A stretch of 64,000 nucleotides of DNA from Paralichthys olivaceus. Its lineage: Eukaryota; Chordata; Actinopteri; Pleuronectiformes; Paralichthyidae. This document shows, one piece after another, positions 1 through 13,027 of the stretch. Made by a program: the position numbers and the translations under genes. Location: contig NC_091116.1 in the NCBI RefSeq assembly GCF_024713975.1, positions 3,310,463 to 3,374,462 on the forward strand, in the 5' to 3' direction. Within the stretch, counting starts at the first letter, position 1, and each line of letters starts with the position of its first letter. The notes beneath the pieces were generated by a model. That model was given only the letters and a program-made list of their open reading frames with translations, was not told the origin of the DNA and made no database searches.

Positions 1-2796
1 AGAAAATCTCTCCTGCCGAGACATTTTGAATGGGTGCCTTGTGCTCGTCGCCGATGCTCGCGTACAGAGAAACATATTATCCAGGTTTACATGAGAGACG
101 GTGAGAGCGAAAGACATTTCCAAATGTTGCTTGATTTTATAATCATGCATGAATCCAGGTCGGTGACAAAGAGACTGTACCAATTTCAGAGACAGAGAGA
201 AACCATGTTATAAGGTCTGATCACCATCCATGGCATTTAATCTTAAATATTCAGCCACTTTCAGGCTTCCTGGGAACATTCTGTAACTATTTGTGGATTT
301 TATGTTGAAAATCCAGTCTCCTTCAAGCATCCTGACAACATCCCGCAACTATCTGGGGTTTTTATTTTGAAAGTCCAGACTTTTTTGGGCTTCTTAGGAA
401 CATCCCTTAACCATCTGGGGATTTTATTTTGAAAATCCAGCATCTCTTAGGCTTCCTGGGAACATTCTGTAACTATTTGGGAGTTTTATTTTGAAAATCC
501 AGCATCTTTCAGGCTTCCTGGGAACATTCTGTAACTATTTGGGAGTTTTATTTTGAAAGTCCACTCTTTTTCCGGCTCCCTGGGAACATCCTGTAACTAT
601 TTGGGCATTTTATTTTGAAAGTCCAGCTTTTTTAGGCTTCTTAGAAGCATTCCTTAACAATCTGGGGATTTTATTTTGAAATTCTAGCTTTTTTTTACTC
701 TTCCTAGGAACATCCTGTAACTATTGGGGAGTTTTATTTTGAAAATCCACTATTTTTCCAGCTCCCAGAGAACATCCTGTAACCATCTGGGGGTTTTATT
801 TTGAAAAACCAGGCTCTGTACAGCTTTCCTGGTAGCATTCTATTACTATGGGGGGGCTTATTTCAAAATAAAGGCTATGTACAGACTTCCTGGTAACATT
901 CTATTACAATGGGTGGGGCTATTTTCAAAATAAAGGCTCATTACATGTTTCCTGGTAATAACCAGTTACTATGGGGGGGGATGGGGGGGCTTATTTGTAC
1001 CATCAAACATAAGCTCTGTACATGTTTCCTTGTAATATGGGGGGATGGGGGGGCTTATTTTCAAAATAAAGGCTTTGTACAGACTTCCTGATAACATTCT
1101 ATTAAAATGGGCGAGGGTTGTTTATTTTTATATTCAAAATAAAGGCCCATTACATGTTTGCTGGTAACATTCTGTTATAATGGGGGGGGGGGGGGCTTAT
1201 TTTCAAAATAAAGGCTCTGTACAGACTTCCTGGTAACATTCTATTACAATGGGGGAGGGTTGTTTATTTTTATATTCAAAATAAAGGCTCATTACATGTT
1301 TGCTGGTAACATTCTATTATAATGGGGGGGGGGGGTGGTTATTTTCAAAATAAAGGCCCATTACATGTTTTCTGGTAATATCCAGTTACTATTGGGGGGG
1401 TGTGGGGGCTTATTTATACACTCAAACATAGGCTCTGTACATGTTTCCTTGTAATATGGGGGGTGGGGGGGCTTATTTTCAAAATAAAGGCTTTGTACAG
1501 TCTTCCTTGTGACATTCTATTACAATGGGGGAGGGTTGTTTATTTTTATATTCAAAATAAAGGCTCTGTATAGACTTCCTAGTAACATTCTGTTATAATG
1601 GGGGGGGGGGCTTATTTTCAAAATAAAGGCCCATTACATGTTCCTGGTAACATCCAGTTACTATGGGGGGGTGGGGGGGGCTTATTTTTACTTTTATTTA
1701 TATGCTCCAAAAATTAGCAAAAACCACCACCCTCACCCGGATTCGAACCCAGACTCACGTCACATGATCCAAGTGCCTTAACCACTGGGCCAAAGCGGAT
1801 GGTGGCAAAAACTTTGAATCTAGTAAATTTATAGAGGAGACTTGACCTCTGACAGTCTATGGGGTTGCTATGGTTACTCACTGATTAGATGAGGAACACC
1901 TGCTGCGCACACACTTTGGAGACAAAAACTGGTTTCAGACCAACCCTCAAACAAAAGCTTCTAACTCAAAATCTATAAGTCGTATCTGAGAAATGAACAC
2001 ATTGTGAGAATCACAAGACTTTGGCCGCCGTCCACATATGTTTATATTTAATAAGAGTTAAGAAATGAAACCGTAAGCGCGATTTAGAAATTTAGTTTTC
2101 TCATCAGGAATCTTTTTTGGTGATCTCCATTGAAGTCCATTCAAAAGTTAGAGGGTGCTGCTCTAGCGCCACTCTTCAAACAAATGCTTGTAACTCAAAA
2201 ACTATAGGTCCTATCTAAGAAATGAAAACATTGTGAGAATCCCAAGACTTCCACGAACGTACAGATATGTTTTGGCGGGAGAGAGTTCAGAAATGAGACC
2301 GTGGGAGCGAGTTAGAAATTTTTTCCTGTATTTCTCCTTTCTGACTTTTTTTCCCAAAATTAACATGGGAGTCAATGGAGAGGTGAGACCGGAAAAGATT
2401 TCTCGGTAAATTGACTCAGCCTAAACTACTGGACCGAGAGATGTCAGAGTGGCATGTGTGCGTAGGAAACAAACTCTACTTTCACCAGATGTAAAAATCA
2501 TGTCTGTCGGACTCCGTTTGTGGCTAGGAGAAGTGTTTAAACAGAGAAAAAGCGGCTGAAAAACGCCCGTTTTTGCCGATTCTCTCTTTAGGGCGAGAGA
2601 CCTTGAGTCCCATTCGTCGATTTCGGCCACGTTTTCGCGATTTTTGAGCGAATTATTGGACGAAATTCTTAGAAAAGTCATAGCACACGATTCGACGTAA
2701 TTCCGCATGTTTTTTTATAGGTCTCGAGTATGTGCGACGAAATCTGTGGGAGGAGTAGCGGGACGAAAATTTACGGAAGAAGAACTAAGAAAAACT
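1..2796. repeat. Array unit 1
   Basis: The window opens at the conserved start of the junction block. Plain 61-bp monomers run from about 240 to 815, G-rich monomers from about 830 to 1690, the tRNA-like unit lies at 1724-1805 and the core at 1806-2796. It is almost identical to unit 7 over more than 1 kb (one difference in the first 70 bases), so the two share a recent duplication or conversion. No foldback element lies at its right junction. Confidence 0.9.
1724..1805 (-). tRNA. tRNA-like Pol III unit, copy 1 (not a canonical tRNA)
   Basis: On the minus strand an A box (TGGCCCAGTGG, then TTAAGGC) is followed by a B box (GGTTCGAATCC) at normal spacing, and a TTTTT terminator starts right after the 3' end. 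The 5' CCACCATCC can pair with the 3' GGGTGGTGG as a 9-bp acceptor-like stem, with extra spacer bases not present in a real tRNA. A standard 7-bp acceptor and a clear anticodon cannot be assigned. Derived from a tRNA with a Ser/Leu-like D-arm. Confidence 0.6.
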
Positions 2797-5367
2797 AGAA
2801 AATCTCTCCTGCCGAGACATTTTGAATGGGTGCCTTGTGCTCGTCGATGCCGGCGTTGCTTCGAACACAGAGACGCATATTATCCAGGTTTACGTGAAAT
2901 CCAATTTCAGAGAGACATTACGTTTTGGTTGGAGAGAGAGAGAGAGAGAGATGGTGAGAGCGAAAGACATTTCCAAAAGCTGCTTGATTTTATAAACATG
3001 CATGATCCAGGTCGGTGAGAGACTTGACCAATTTCAGCGAGACAGAGAGAAACCATGTTGTAAGGTCTTATCACCATCCATGGCATTTAAATTTTAAAAT
3101 TCAGCCTCCTTCAGTCTTTCTGTGAACATCCTGTAACTATTTGGGGGTATTATTTTGAAAATCTAGCATCTTTCAGGCTTCCTGGGAACATTTTGTAAAT
3201 AATTGGGGTTTTTATTTTGAAAATCCAGACTCCTTCGGGCTTCCTGGTAAGGTCTTGTCATTATCCAGGACTTTTATTTTGAAATACTGGCATCTTTTAG
3301 GCTTCCTGGAAACATTCAGTAACTATTTGGGCGTTTTATTTTGAAAATCCAGCATCTTTTAGGCTTCCTGGAAACATTCTGTAACTATTTGGGCATTTTA
3401 TTTTGAAAATCCACTCTCTTTCCGACTCACTGGGAACATCCTGTAACAATCTGGGGGTTTTATTTTGAAAATCCAGCATCTTTCAGGCTTGCTTGGAACA
3501 TTCTGTAACTATTTGGGGGTTTTATTTTGAAAATCCAGCATCTCTTAGGCTTTCTGGGAACATTCTGTAATTATTTGGGGGTTTTATTTTGAAAATCCAC
3601 CATCTTTCAGGCTTCCTGGGAACATTCTGTTACTATTTGGGAGTTTTATTTTGAAAATCCACTCTTTTTCTGGCTCCCTGGGAACATCCTGTAACCATCT
3701 GGGGGTTATATTTTTAAAAACCAGGCTCATTACATGTTTCCTAGTAACATTCTATTATGATGGGGGGGGCTTATTTTCAAAGTAAAGGCTCTGTACAGAC
3801 TTCCTGGTAACATCCAGTTACTATTGGGGGGGCTTATTTTCAAAATAAAGGCTCTGTACAGCTTTCCTGGTAACATTCTATTACAATGGGGGGGGGCTAT
3901 TTTCAAAATAAAGGCTCATTACCTGTTTCCTGGTAATATCCAGTTACTATGGGGGGGGATGGGGGGGCTTATTTATACACTTAAACATAGGCTCTGTACA
4001 TGTTTCCTTGTAATATGGGGGGGTGGGGGGGCTTATTTTCAAAATAAAGGCTTTGTACAGACTTCCTGATAACATTCTATTACAATGGGGGAGGGTTGTT
4101 TATTTTTATATTCAAAATATAGGCTCTGTATAGACTTCCTAGTAACATTCTGTTATAATGGGGGGGGGGCTTATTTTCAAAATAAAGGCCCATTACATGT
4201 TCCTGGTAATATCTAGTTACTATGGGGGGGTGGGGGGGCTTATTTTTACTTTTATTTATATGTTCGAAAATTTAGCAAAAACCACCAGCCACACCCGGAT
4301 TCGAACCCAGACTTACGTCACATGATCCGAGTGCCTTAACCACTGGGCCAAAGCGGATGGTGGCAAAAACTTTGAATCTAGTAAATTTATAGAGGAGACT
4401 TGACCTCTGACAGTCTATGGGGTTGCTATGGTTACTCACTGATTAGATGAGGAACACCTGCTGCGCGCACACTTTGGAGACAAAAACTGGTTTCAGACCA
4501 ACCCTCAAACAAAAGCTCCTAACTCAAAATCTATAAGTCGTATCTGAGAAATGAACACATTGTGAGAATCACAAGACTTTGGCCGACGTCCACATATGTT
4601 TATATTTCATAAGAGTTAAGAAATGAAACCGTAAGAGCGATTTAGAAATTGAGTTTTCTCATCAGGAATCTTTTTTGGTGATCTCCATTGAAGTCCATTC
4701 AAAAGTTAGAGGGTGCTGCTCTAGCGCCACTCTTCAAACAAATGTTTGTAACTCAAAAACTATAAGTCCTATCTAAGAAATGAAAACATTTTGAGAATCT
4801 CAAGACTTCCACGAACGTACAGATATGTTTTGGCGGGAGAGAGTTCAGAAATGAGACCGTGGGAGCGAGTTAGAAATTTTTCTTCGTATTTCTCCTTTTC
4901 TGACTTTTTTTCCCAAAATTAACATGGGAGTCAATGGAGAGGTGAGACCGGAAAAGATTTCTCGGTAAATTGACTCAGCCTAAACTACTGGACCGAGAGA
5001 TGCCAGAGTGGCATGTGTGCGTAGGAAACAAACTCTACTTTCACCAGATGTAAAAATCATGTCTGTCGGACTCCGTTTGTGGCTAGGAGAAGTGTTTAAA
5101 GAGAAAAAAAGTGGCTGAAAAACGCCCGTTTTTGGCCACTCGCTCTTTTGAGAAAGCGAGCTTTAGTCCCATTCGTCGATTTTGGCCACGTTTTCGCGAT
5201 TTTTGAGCGAACTACTGGACGAAATTCTTAGAAAAGTCATAGCACAGGATTCGACGTAATTCCGCATCGTATTTTATAGGTCTCGAGTATGTGCGATGAA
5301 ATCTGTGGGAGGAGTAGCGGGACGAAATTTTGGGAAGAAGAAATAAGAATAATAAACCCGAGGAACT
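2797..5367. repeat. Array unit 2
   Basis: Junction block with a (GA)n tract near 2935-2950, plain monomers about 3080-3715, G-rich monomers about 3720-4250, tRNA-like unit 4282-4363, core 4364-5367. The core ends in the variant GCATCGTATTTTATAGG junction shared with unit 6. Its right junction lacks a foldback element and is the empty counterpart of the filled junction after unit 6. Confidence 0.9.
4282..4363 (-). tRNA. tRNA-like Pol III unit, copy 2
   Basis: Same 82-nt length and same A and B boxes as copy 1, followed by a T-run on the minus strand. The 3' stem arm differs slightly (CCACCAGCCACACCC on the plus strand). Confidence 0.6.
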
Positions 5368-7725
5368 AGAAAATCTCTCCTGCCGAGACATTTTGAATGG
5401 GTGCCTTGTGCTCGTCGATGCCGGCGTTGCTTCGAACACAGAGACGCATATTATCCACATTTACGTGAAATCCAATTTCAGAGAGACATTACGTTTTGGT
5501 GGGAGAGAGAGAGAGAGAGAGATGGTGAGAGCGAAAGACATTTCCAAAAGCTGCTTGATTTTATAAACATGCATGATCCAGGTCGGTGAGAGACTTGACC
5601 AATTTCAGAGAGACAGAGAGAAACCATGTTGTAAGGTCTTATCACCATCCATGGCATTTAAATTTTAAAATTCAGCCTCCTTCAGTCTTCCTGTGAACAT
5701 CCTGTAACTATCTGGGGTTTTTGATTTGAAAATCCAGACTCCTTCGGGCTTCCTGATAAGGTCTTGTCATCATCCAGGACTTTTATTTTGAAAAACCAGC
5801 ACCTTCCTGGCTTCCTGGAAACATTCTGTAACTATTTGGGGTTTTTATTTTGAAAATCCAGCATCTTTCAGGCTTCCTGGGAACATTCTGTAACTATTTG
5901 GGAGTTTTATTTTGAAAGTCCACTCTTTTTCCGGCTCCCTGGGAACATTCTGTAACTATTTGGGCATTTTATTTTGAAAGTCCAGCTTTTTTTAGGCTTC
6001 TTAGAAACATTCCTTAACAATCTGGGGATTTTATTTTGAAATTCTAGCTTTTTTCACTCTTCCTAGGAACATTCTGTAACTATTTGGGAGTTTTATTTTG
6101 AAAATCCACTCTTTTTCCATCTCCCTGGGAACATCCTGTAACCATCTGGGGGTTTTATTTTGAAAAACCAGGCTCTGTACAGCTTTCCATGTAGCATTCT
6201 ATTACTATGGGGGGGCTTATTTCAAAATAAAGTCTCTGTACAGACTTCCTGGTAACATTCTATTACAATGGGGGGGGCTATTTTCAAAATAAAGGCTCAT
6301 TACATGTTTCCTGGTAATATCCAGTTACTATGGGGGGGGGTGGGGGGGGCTTATTTATACGCTTAAACATAAGCTCTGTACATGTTTCCTTGTAATATGG
6401 GGGGTGGGGGGGCTTATTTTCAAAATAAAGGCTTTGTACAGACTTCCTGATATGACAATGGGGGAGGGTTGTTTATTTTTATATTCAAAATAAAGGCTCA
6501 TTACATGTTTGCTGGTAACATTCTATTACAATGGGCGGGGGGCTTATTTTCAAAATAAAGGCCTCTTACATGTTCCTGGTAATATCCAGTTACTATGGGG
6601 GGGTGGGGGGGCTTATTTTTACTTTTATTTATATGCTCCAAAAATTAGCAAAAACCACCACCCTCACCCGGATTCGAACCCAGACTTACGTCACATGATC
6701 CGAGTGCCTTAACCACTGGGCCAAAGCGGATGGTGGCAAAAACTTTGAATCTAGTAAATTTATAGAGGAGACTTGACCTCTGACAGTCTATGGGGTTGCT
6801 ATGGTTACTCACTGATTAGATGAGGAACACCTGCTGCGCGCACACTTTGGAGACAAAAACTGGTTTCAGACCAACCCTCAAACAAAAGCTTCTAACTCAA
6901 AATCTATAGGTCGTATCTGAGAAATGAACACATTGTGAGAATCACAAGACTTTGGCCGCCGTCCACATATGTTTATATTTAATAAGAGTTAAGAAATGAA
7001 ACCGTAAGAGCGATTTAGAAATTTAGTTTTCTCATCAGGAATCTTTTTTGGTGATCTCCATTGAAGTCCATTCAAAAGTTAGAGGGTGATGCTCTAGCGC
7101 CACTCTTCAAACAAATGCTTGTAACTCAAAAACTATAGGTCCTATCTAAGAAATGAAAACATTGTGAGAATCCCAAGACTTCCACGAACGTACAGATATG
7201 TTTTGGCGGGAGAGAGTTCAGAAATGAGACCGTGGGAGCGAGTTAGAAATTTTTCTTCGTATTTCTCCTTTTCTGACTTTTTTTCCCAAAATTAACATGG
7301 GAGTCAATGGAGAGGTGAGACCGGAAAAGATTTTTCAAAAAAATGTTCAAGCCTAAACTACTGAACCGACAGATGTCAGAGTGGCATGTGTGCGTAGGAA
7401 ACAATCTCTATTTTCACCTGATGTGAAAATCATGTCTGTCGGACTCCGTTTGTGGCTAGGAGAAGTGTTTAAACAGAGAAAAAGTGGCTGAAAAACGCCC
7501 GTTTTTGGAAACTCGCTCTTTAGGACGAGAGACCTTGAGTCCCATTCGTCGGTTTTGGCCGCGTTTCCGCGATTTTTGAGCAAATTATTGGACGAAATTC
7601 TTAGAAAAGTCATAGCACACGATTCGACGTATTTCCGCATGTATTTTTATAGGTCTCGAGTATGTGCGACGAAATCTGTGGGAGGAGTAGCGGGACGAAA
7701 ATTTACGGAAGAAGAACTAAGAACT
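5368..7725. repeat. Array unit 3
   Basis: Junction block, plain monomers about 5660-6170, G-rich monomers about 6175-6625, tRNA-like unit 6655-6736, core 6737-7725. One of the shortest units. Its right junction has no foldback element and is the shortest junction form in the array. Confidence 0.9.
6655..6736 (-). tRNA. tRNA-like Pol III unit, copy 3
   Basis: 82 nt, intact A and B boxes, TTTTT directly downstream on the minus strand, 9-bp terminal pairing retained. Confidence 0.6.
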
Positions 7726-9025
7726 AGAAAATCTCTCCTGCCGAGACATTTTGAATGGGTGCCTTGTGCTCGTCCATGCCGGCGTTGCTTCGAACACAGA
7801 GACATTTCCTTTAAGACGAAGGACAGAGACCCTGAGAGAGAGAGTGAGACAGTGAGAGAGAAAGACATGTATAAAAGCTGCATTTTGATCACATGATCCA
7901 GAGTGGTGACTGATTGGCTTGACCAATTTCAGAGACAGAGATAAACCATGTTATAAGGTCTAATCACCATCCATGGGATTTCATTTTAAAAATTCAGCCT
8001 CCTTCAGGCTTCCTGGGAACATCCTGTAACTATTTGGGGGTTTTATTTAGAAAATCCAGCGTCTTTCAGGCTTCCTGGGAACATTCTGTAACTATTTGGG
8101 GGTTGTATTTTGAAAATCTAGCTTTTTTTTACGCTTCCTAGGAACATACTGTAACTATTTGGGAGTTTTATTTTGAAAATCCACTCTTTTTCCGTCTCAC
8201 TGGGAACATCCTGTAACTATTTGGGGGTTTTATTTTGAAAATCCAGCATCTTTCAGGCTTCCTGGGAACATTCTGTAACTATTTTGGAGTTTTATTTTGA
8301 AAATCCAGCATCTCTTAGGCTTCCTGGGAACATTCTGTAATTATTTGGGGGTTTTATTTTGAAAATCCAGCATCTTTCAGGCTTCCTGGAAACATTCAGT
8401 AACTATTGGGGCATTTTATTTTGAAAATCCAGCATCTTTCAGGCTTCCTGGAAACATTCTGTAACTATTTGGGCATTTTATTTTGAAAATCCACTCTCTT
8501 TCCGACTCCCTGGGAACATCCTGTAACCATCTGGTGGTTTTATTTCGAAAATCCAGTGTCTTTCAGGCTTCCTGGAAACATTCTGTAACTATTTGGGGGT
8601 TTTATTTTGAAAATCCAGCGTCTTTTAGGCTTCTTCGGAACATTCTGTAACTATTTGGGAGTTTTATTTTGAAAGTCCACTCTTTTTCCGGCTCCCTGGG
8701 ACCATCCTGTAACAATCTGGGGATTTTATTTTGAAATTCTAGCTTTTTTTACTCTTCCTAGGAACATCCTGTAACTATTTGGGAGTTTTATTTTGAAAAT
8801 CCACTATTTTTCCAGCTCCCTGGGAACATCCTGTAACCATCTTGGTGTTTTATTTTGAGAAACCAGGCTCATTAGATGTTTCCTAGTAACATTCTATTAC
8901 AATGGGGGGGGGGCTTATTTTCAAAATAAAGGCCCATTACATGTTCCTGGTAACATCCAGTTACTATGAGGGGGTGGGGGGGCTTATTTTTACTTTTATT
9001 TAAATGCTCCAAAATTTAGCAAAAA

Positions 9026-9107
9026 CCACCACCCTCACCCAGATTCGAACCCAGACTTACGTCACATGATCCGAGTGCCTTAACCACTGGGCCAAAGCGG
9101 ATGGTGG
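9026..9107 (-). tRNA. tRNA-like Pol III unit, copy 4
   Basis: 82 nt. A box intact. The base just beyond the B-box core is changed (plus strand CCCAGATTCGAAC instead of CCCGGATTCGAAC), which weakens the T-stem pairing. T-run terminator present. Confidence 0.55.
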
Positions 9108-10129
9108 CAAAAACTTTGAATCTAGTAAATTTATAGAGGAGACTTGACCTCTGACAGTCTATGGGGTTGCTATGGTTACTCACTGATTAGATGAGGAACA
9201 CCTGCTGCGCGCACACTTTGGAGACAAAAACTGGTTTCAGACCAACCCTCAAACAAAAGCTTCTAACTCAAAATCTATAAGTCGTATCTGAGAAATGAAC
9301 ACATTGTGAGAATCACAAGACTTTGGCCGACGTCCACATATGTTTATATTTCATAAGAGTTAAGAAATGAGACCGTAAGAGCGATTTAGAAATTTAGTTT
9401 TCTCATCAGGAATCTTTTTTGGTGATCTCCATTGAAGTCAATGAAAACGGTAGAGGGCGCTGCTCTAGCGCCACTCTTCAAACAAATGCTTGTAACTCAA
9501 AAACTATAGGTCCTATCTAAGAAATGAAAACAATTTGAGAATCCCAAGACTTCCACGAACGTACAGATATGTTTTGGCGGGAGAGAGTTCAGAAATGAGG
9601 CCGTGGGAGCGAGTTAGAAATTTTTCTTCGTATTTCTCCTTTTCGGACTTTTTTCCAAAAATTAACATGGGAGTCAATGGAGAGGTGAGACCGGAAAAGA
9701 TTTCTCGGTAAATTGACTCAGCCTAAACTACTGGACCGAGAGATGTCAGAGTGGCATGTGTGCGTAGGAAACAAACTCTACTTTCACCAGATGTAAAAAT
9801 CATGTCTGTCGGACTCCGTTTGTGGCTAGGAGAAGTGTTTAAACAGAGAAAAAGTGGCTCAAAAACGCCCATTTTTGCCGATTCTCTCTTTAGGGCGAGA
9901 GACCTTGAGTCCCATTCGTCGGTTTTGGCCGCGTTTCTGCGATTTTTGAGCGAATTATTGGACGAAATTCTTAGAAAAGTCATAGCACACCATTCGACGT
10001 AATACCGCATGTTTTTTTATAGGTCTCGAGTATGTGCGACGAAATCTGTGGGAGGAGTAGCGGGACGAAAATTTACGGAAGAAGAACTAAGAATAATAAA
10101 CCTGGAATGTTCGAGGAATAATAATATAA

Positions 10130-10168
10130 GTGCCAATGCATTGCATGGCACTTGCCTTGGCAAGGCAC
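10130..10168. mobile_element. Foldback element, short form (between units 4 and 5)
   Basis: GTGCC at the left pairs with GGCAC at the right. Inside are a TGCA-rich imperfect palindrome and a 5-bp hairpin TTGCC-TT-GGCAA. Same position and same ATAATAATATAAG leader as the full elements, but only 39 nt between the outer arms. Either an ancestral form or a deletion product. Confidence 0.75.
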
Positions 10169-11845
10169 CCATAATAACTAGAAAATCTCTCCTGCCGAGA
10201 CATTTTGAATGGGTGCCTTGTGCTCGTCCATGCCGGCGTTGCTTCGAACACAGAGACGCATATTATCCAGGTTTACGTGAAATCCAATTTCAGAGAGACA
10301 TTACGTTTTGGTGGGAAAGAGAGAGAGAGAGAGATGGTGAGAGCGAAAGACATTTCCAAAAGCTGCTTGATTTTATGAACATGCATGATCCAGGTCGGTG
10401 AGACACTTGACCAATTTCGGAGAGACAGAGAGAAACCATGTTTTAAGGTCTTATCACCATCCTTGGCATTTAAATTTTAAAATTCAGCCTCCTTCAGTCT
10501 TCCTGTGAACATCCTGTAACTATTTGGGGGTATTATTTTGAAAATCTAGCATCTTTCAGGCTTCGTGGGAACATTTTGTAAATAATTGGGGTTTTTATTT
10601 TGAAAATCCAGACTCCTTCGGGCTTCCTGGTAAGGTCTTGTCATCATCCAGGACTTTTATTTTGAAATACCAGCATCTTTTAGGCTTCCTGGAAACATTC
10701 AGTAACTATTTGGGCGTTTTATTTTGAAAATCCAGCATCTTTCAGGCTTCCTGGAAACATTCTGTAACTATTTGGGCATTTTATTTTGAAAATCCACTCT
10801 CTTTCCGACTCACTGGGAACATCCTGTAATAATCTGGGGGTTTTATTTTGAAAATCCAGCATCTTTCAGGCTTGCTTGGAACATTCTATAACTATTTGGG
10901 GGTTTTATTTTGAAAATCAAGCATCTCTTAGGCTTTCTGGGAACATTCTGTAATTATTTGGGGGTTTTATTTTGAAGGTACAGCATCTTTTAGACTTCCT
11001 GGGAATATTTTGTAACTATTTGGGGTTTATATTGTGAAAATCCAGCATCTCACAGGCGTCCTGGGAACATTCTGTTACTATTCGGGGGTTTTATTTTGAA
11101 AATCCACTCTTTTTCCGGCTCCCTGGGAGCATTCTATAACTATTTGGGCATTTTATTTTGAAAGTCCAGCTTTTTTTAGGCGTCTTAGAAGCATTCCTTA
11201 ACAATCTGGGGATTTTATTTTGAAATTCTAGCTTTTTTTACTCTTCCTAGGAACATCCTGTAACTATTTGGGAGTTTTATTTTGAAAATCTACTATTTTT
11301 CCAGCTCCCTGGGAACATCCTGTAACCATCTGGGGGTTTTATTTTGAAAAACCAGGCTCTGTACACCTTTCCTGGTAGCATTCTATTACTATGGGGGGGC
11401 TTATTTCAAAATAAAGGCTCTGTACAGACTTCCTGGTAACATTCTATTACAATGGGGGGGGCTATTTTCAAAATAAAGGCTCATTATATGTTTCCTGTTA
11501 ACATTCTATTACAATGGGGGGGGGGGGGGGCTTATTTATACGCTTAAACATAGGCTCTGTACATGTTTCCTTGTAATATGGGGGGTGGGGGGGCTTATTT
11601 TCAAAATAAAGGCTTTGTACAGACTTCCTGATAACATTCTATTACAATGGGGGAGGGTTGTTTATTTTTATATTCAAAATAAAGGCTCATTACATGTTTG
11701 CTGGTAACATTCTGTTATAATGGGGGGGGGAGCTTATTTTCAAAATAAAGGCCCATTACATGTTCCTGGTAATATCTAGTTACTATGGGGGGGGTAGGGG
11801 GGCTTATTTTTACTTTTATTTATATGCTCCAAAATTTAGCAAAAA

Positions 11846-11927
11846 CCACCAGCCTCACCCGGATTCGAACCCAGACTCACGTCACATGATCCGAGTGCCT
11901 TAACCACTGGGCCAAAGCGGATGGTGG
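11846..11927 (-). tRNA. tRNA-like Pol III unit, copy 5
   Basis: 82 nt, intact A and B boxes and adjacent T-run on the minus strand. Confidence 0.6.
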
Positions 11928-12949
11928 CAAAAACTTTGAATCTAGTAAATTTATAGAGGAGACTTGACCTCTGACAGTCTATGGGGTTGCTATGGTTACT
12001 CACTGATTAGATGAGGAACACCTGCTGCGCGCACACTTTGGAGACAAAAACTGGTTTCAGACCAACCCTCAAACAAAAGCTTCTAACTCAAGATCTATAA
12101 GTCGTATCTGAGAAATGAACACATTGTGAGAATCACAAGACTTTGGCCGACGTCCACATATGTTTATACTTAATAAGAGTTAAGAAATGAGACCGTAAGA
12201 GCGATTTAGAAATTTAGTTTTCTCATCAGGAATCTTTTTTGGTGATCTCCATTGAAGTCCATTCAAAAGTTAGAGTGTGCTGCTCTAGCACCACTCTTCA
12301 AACAAATGCTTGTAACTCAAAAACTATAGGTCCTATCTGAAAAATGAAAACATTGTGAGAATCCCAAGACTTCCACGAACGTACAGATATGTTTTGGCGA
12401 GAAAGGGTTCAGAAATGAGACCGTGGGAGCGAGTTAGACATTTTTCTTCGTATTTCTCCTTTTCTGACTTTTTTCCAAAAATTAACATGGGAGTCAATGG
12501 AGAGGGGAGACCGGAAAAGATTTCTCGGTAAATTGACTCAGCCTAAACTACTGAACCGACAGATGTCAGAGTGGCATGTGTGCGTAGGAAACAAACTCTA
12601 CTTTCACCAGATGTAAAAATCATGTCTGTCGGACTCCGTTTGTGGCTAGGAGAAGTGTTTAAACAGAGAAAAAGTGGCTGAAAAACGCCCGTTTTGGCCG
12701 ATTCTCTCTTTAGGGCGAGAGACCTTGAGTCCCATTCGTCGATTTCGGCCACGTTTTCGCGATTTTTGAGCGAATTATTGGACGAAATTCTTAGAAAAGT
12801 CATAGCACACGATTCGACGTATTTCCGCATGTATTTTTATAGGTCTCGAGTATGTGCGACGAAATCTGTGGGAGGAGTAGCGGGACGAAAATTTACGGAA
12901 GAAGAACTAAGAAAAATAAACGCAAAATGTTCGAGGAATAATAATATAA

Positions 12950-13027
12950 GTGCCAATGCATTGCATGGGGCTTCGCCCCATGCAATGCATTGCCAGCTGG
13001 GGGCGGAGCCCCCAGCTGGCAAGGCAC
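12950..13027. mobile_element. Foldback element, full form (between units 5 and 6)
   Basis: A 78-nt three-way-junction sequence. The outer stem is GTGCC/GGCAC. Arm 1 is a perfect 17-bp stem AATGCATTGCATGGGGC with a TTC loop. Arm 2 is a perfect 13-bp stem GCCAGCTGGGGGC with a GGA loop. It is preceded by the AT-rich leader ATAATAATATAAG and followed by CCATAA. It has no coding capacity. Confidence 0.85.

Larger units (their letters stand above)
7726..10179. repeat. Array unit 4
   Basis: The junction block is of the ACATTTCCTTTAAGACG type, also seen in unit 8. Plain monomers run about 7985-8860 and the G-rich block is very short (about 8865-9000). tRNA-like unit 9026-9107, core 9108-10179. The right junction carries the short form of the foldback element. 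Confidence 0.9.

Noticed and set aside
2421-2708. A 95-codon minus-strand ORF (MRNYVESCAMTFLRISSNN...) present in five array units
   Set aside because: It is absent or broken in the other units, the differences look mostly amino-acid-changing, and no start context or domain supports it. It is a by-product of the conserved core.
3824-4069. ORFs rich in Gly/Trp such as MGGLIFKIKAL in the G-rich blocks
   Set aside because: They are translations of 61-bp monomers and G-runs; length changes with every monomer.
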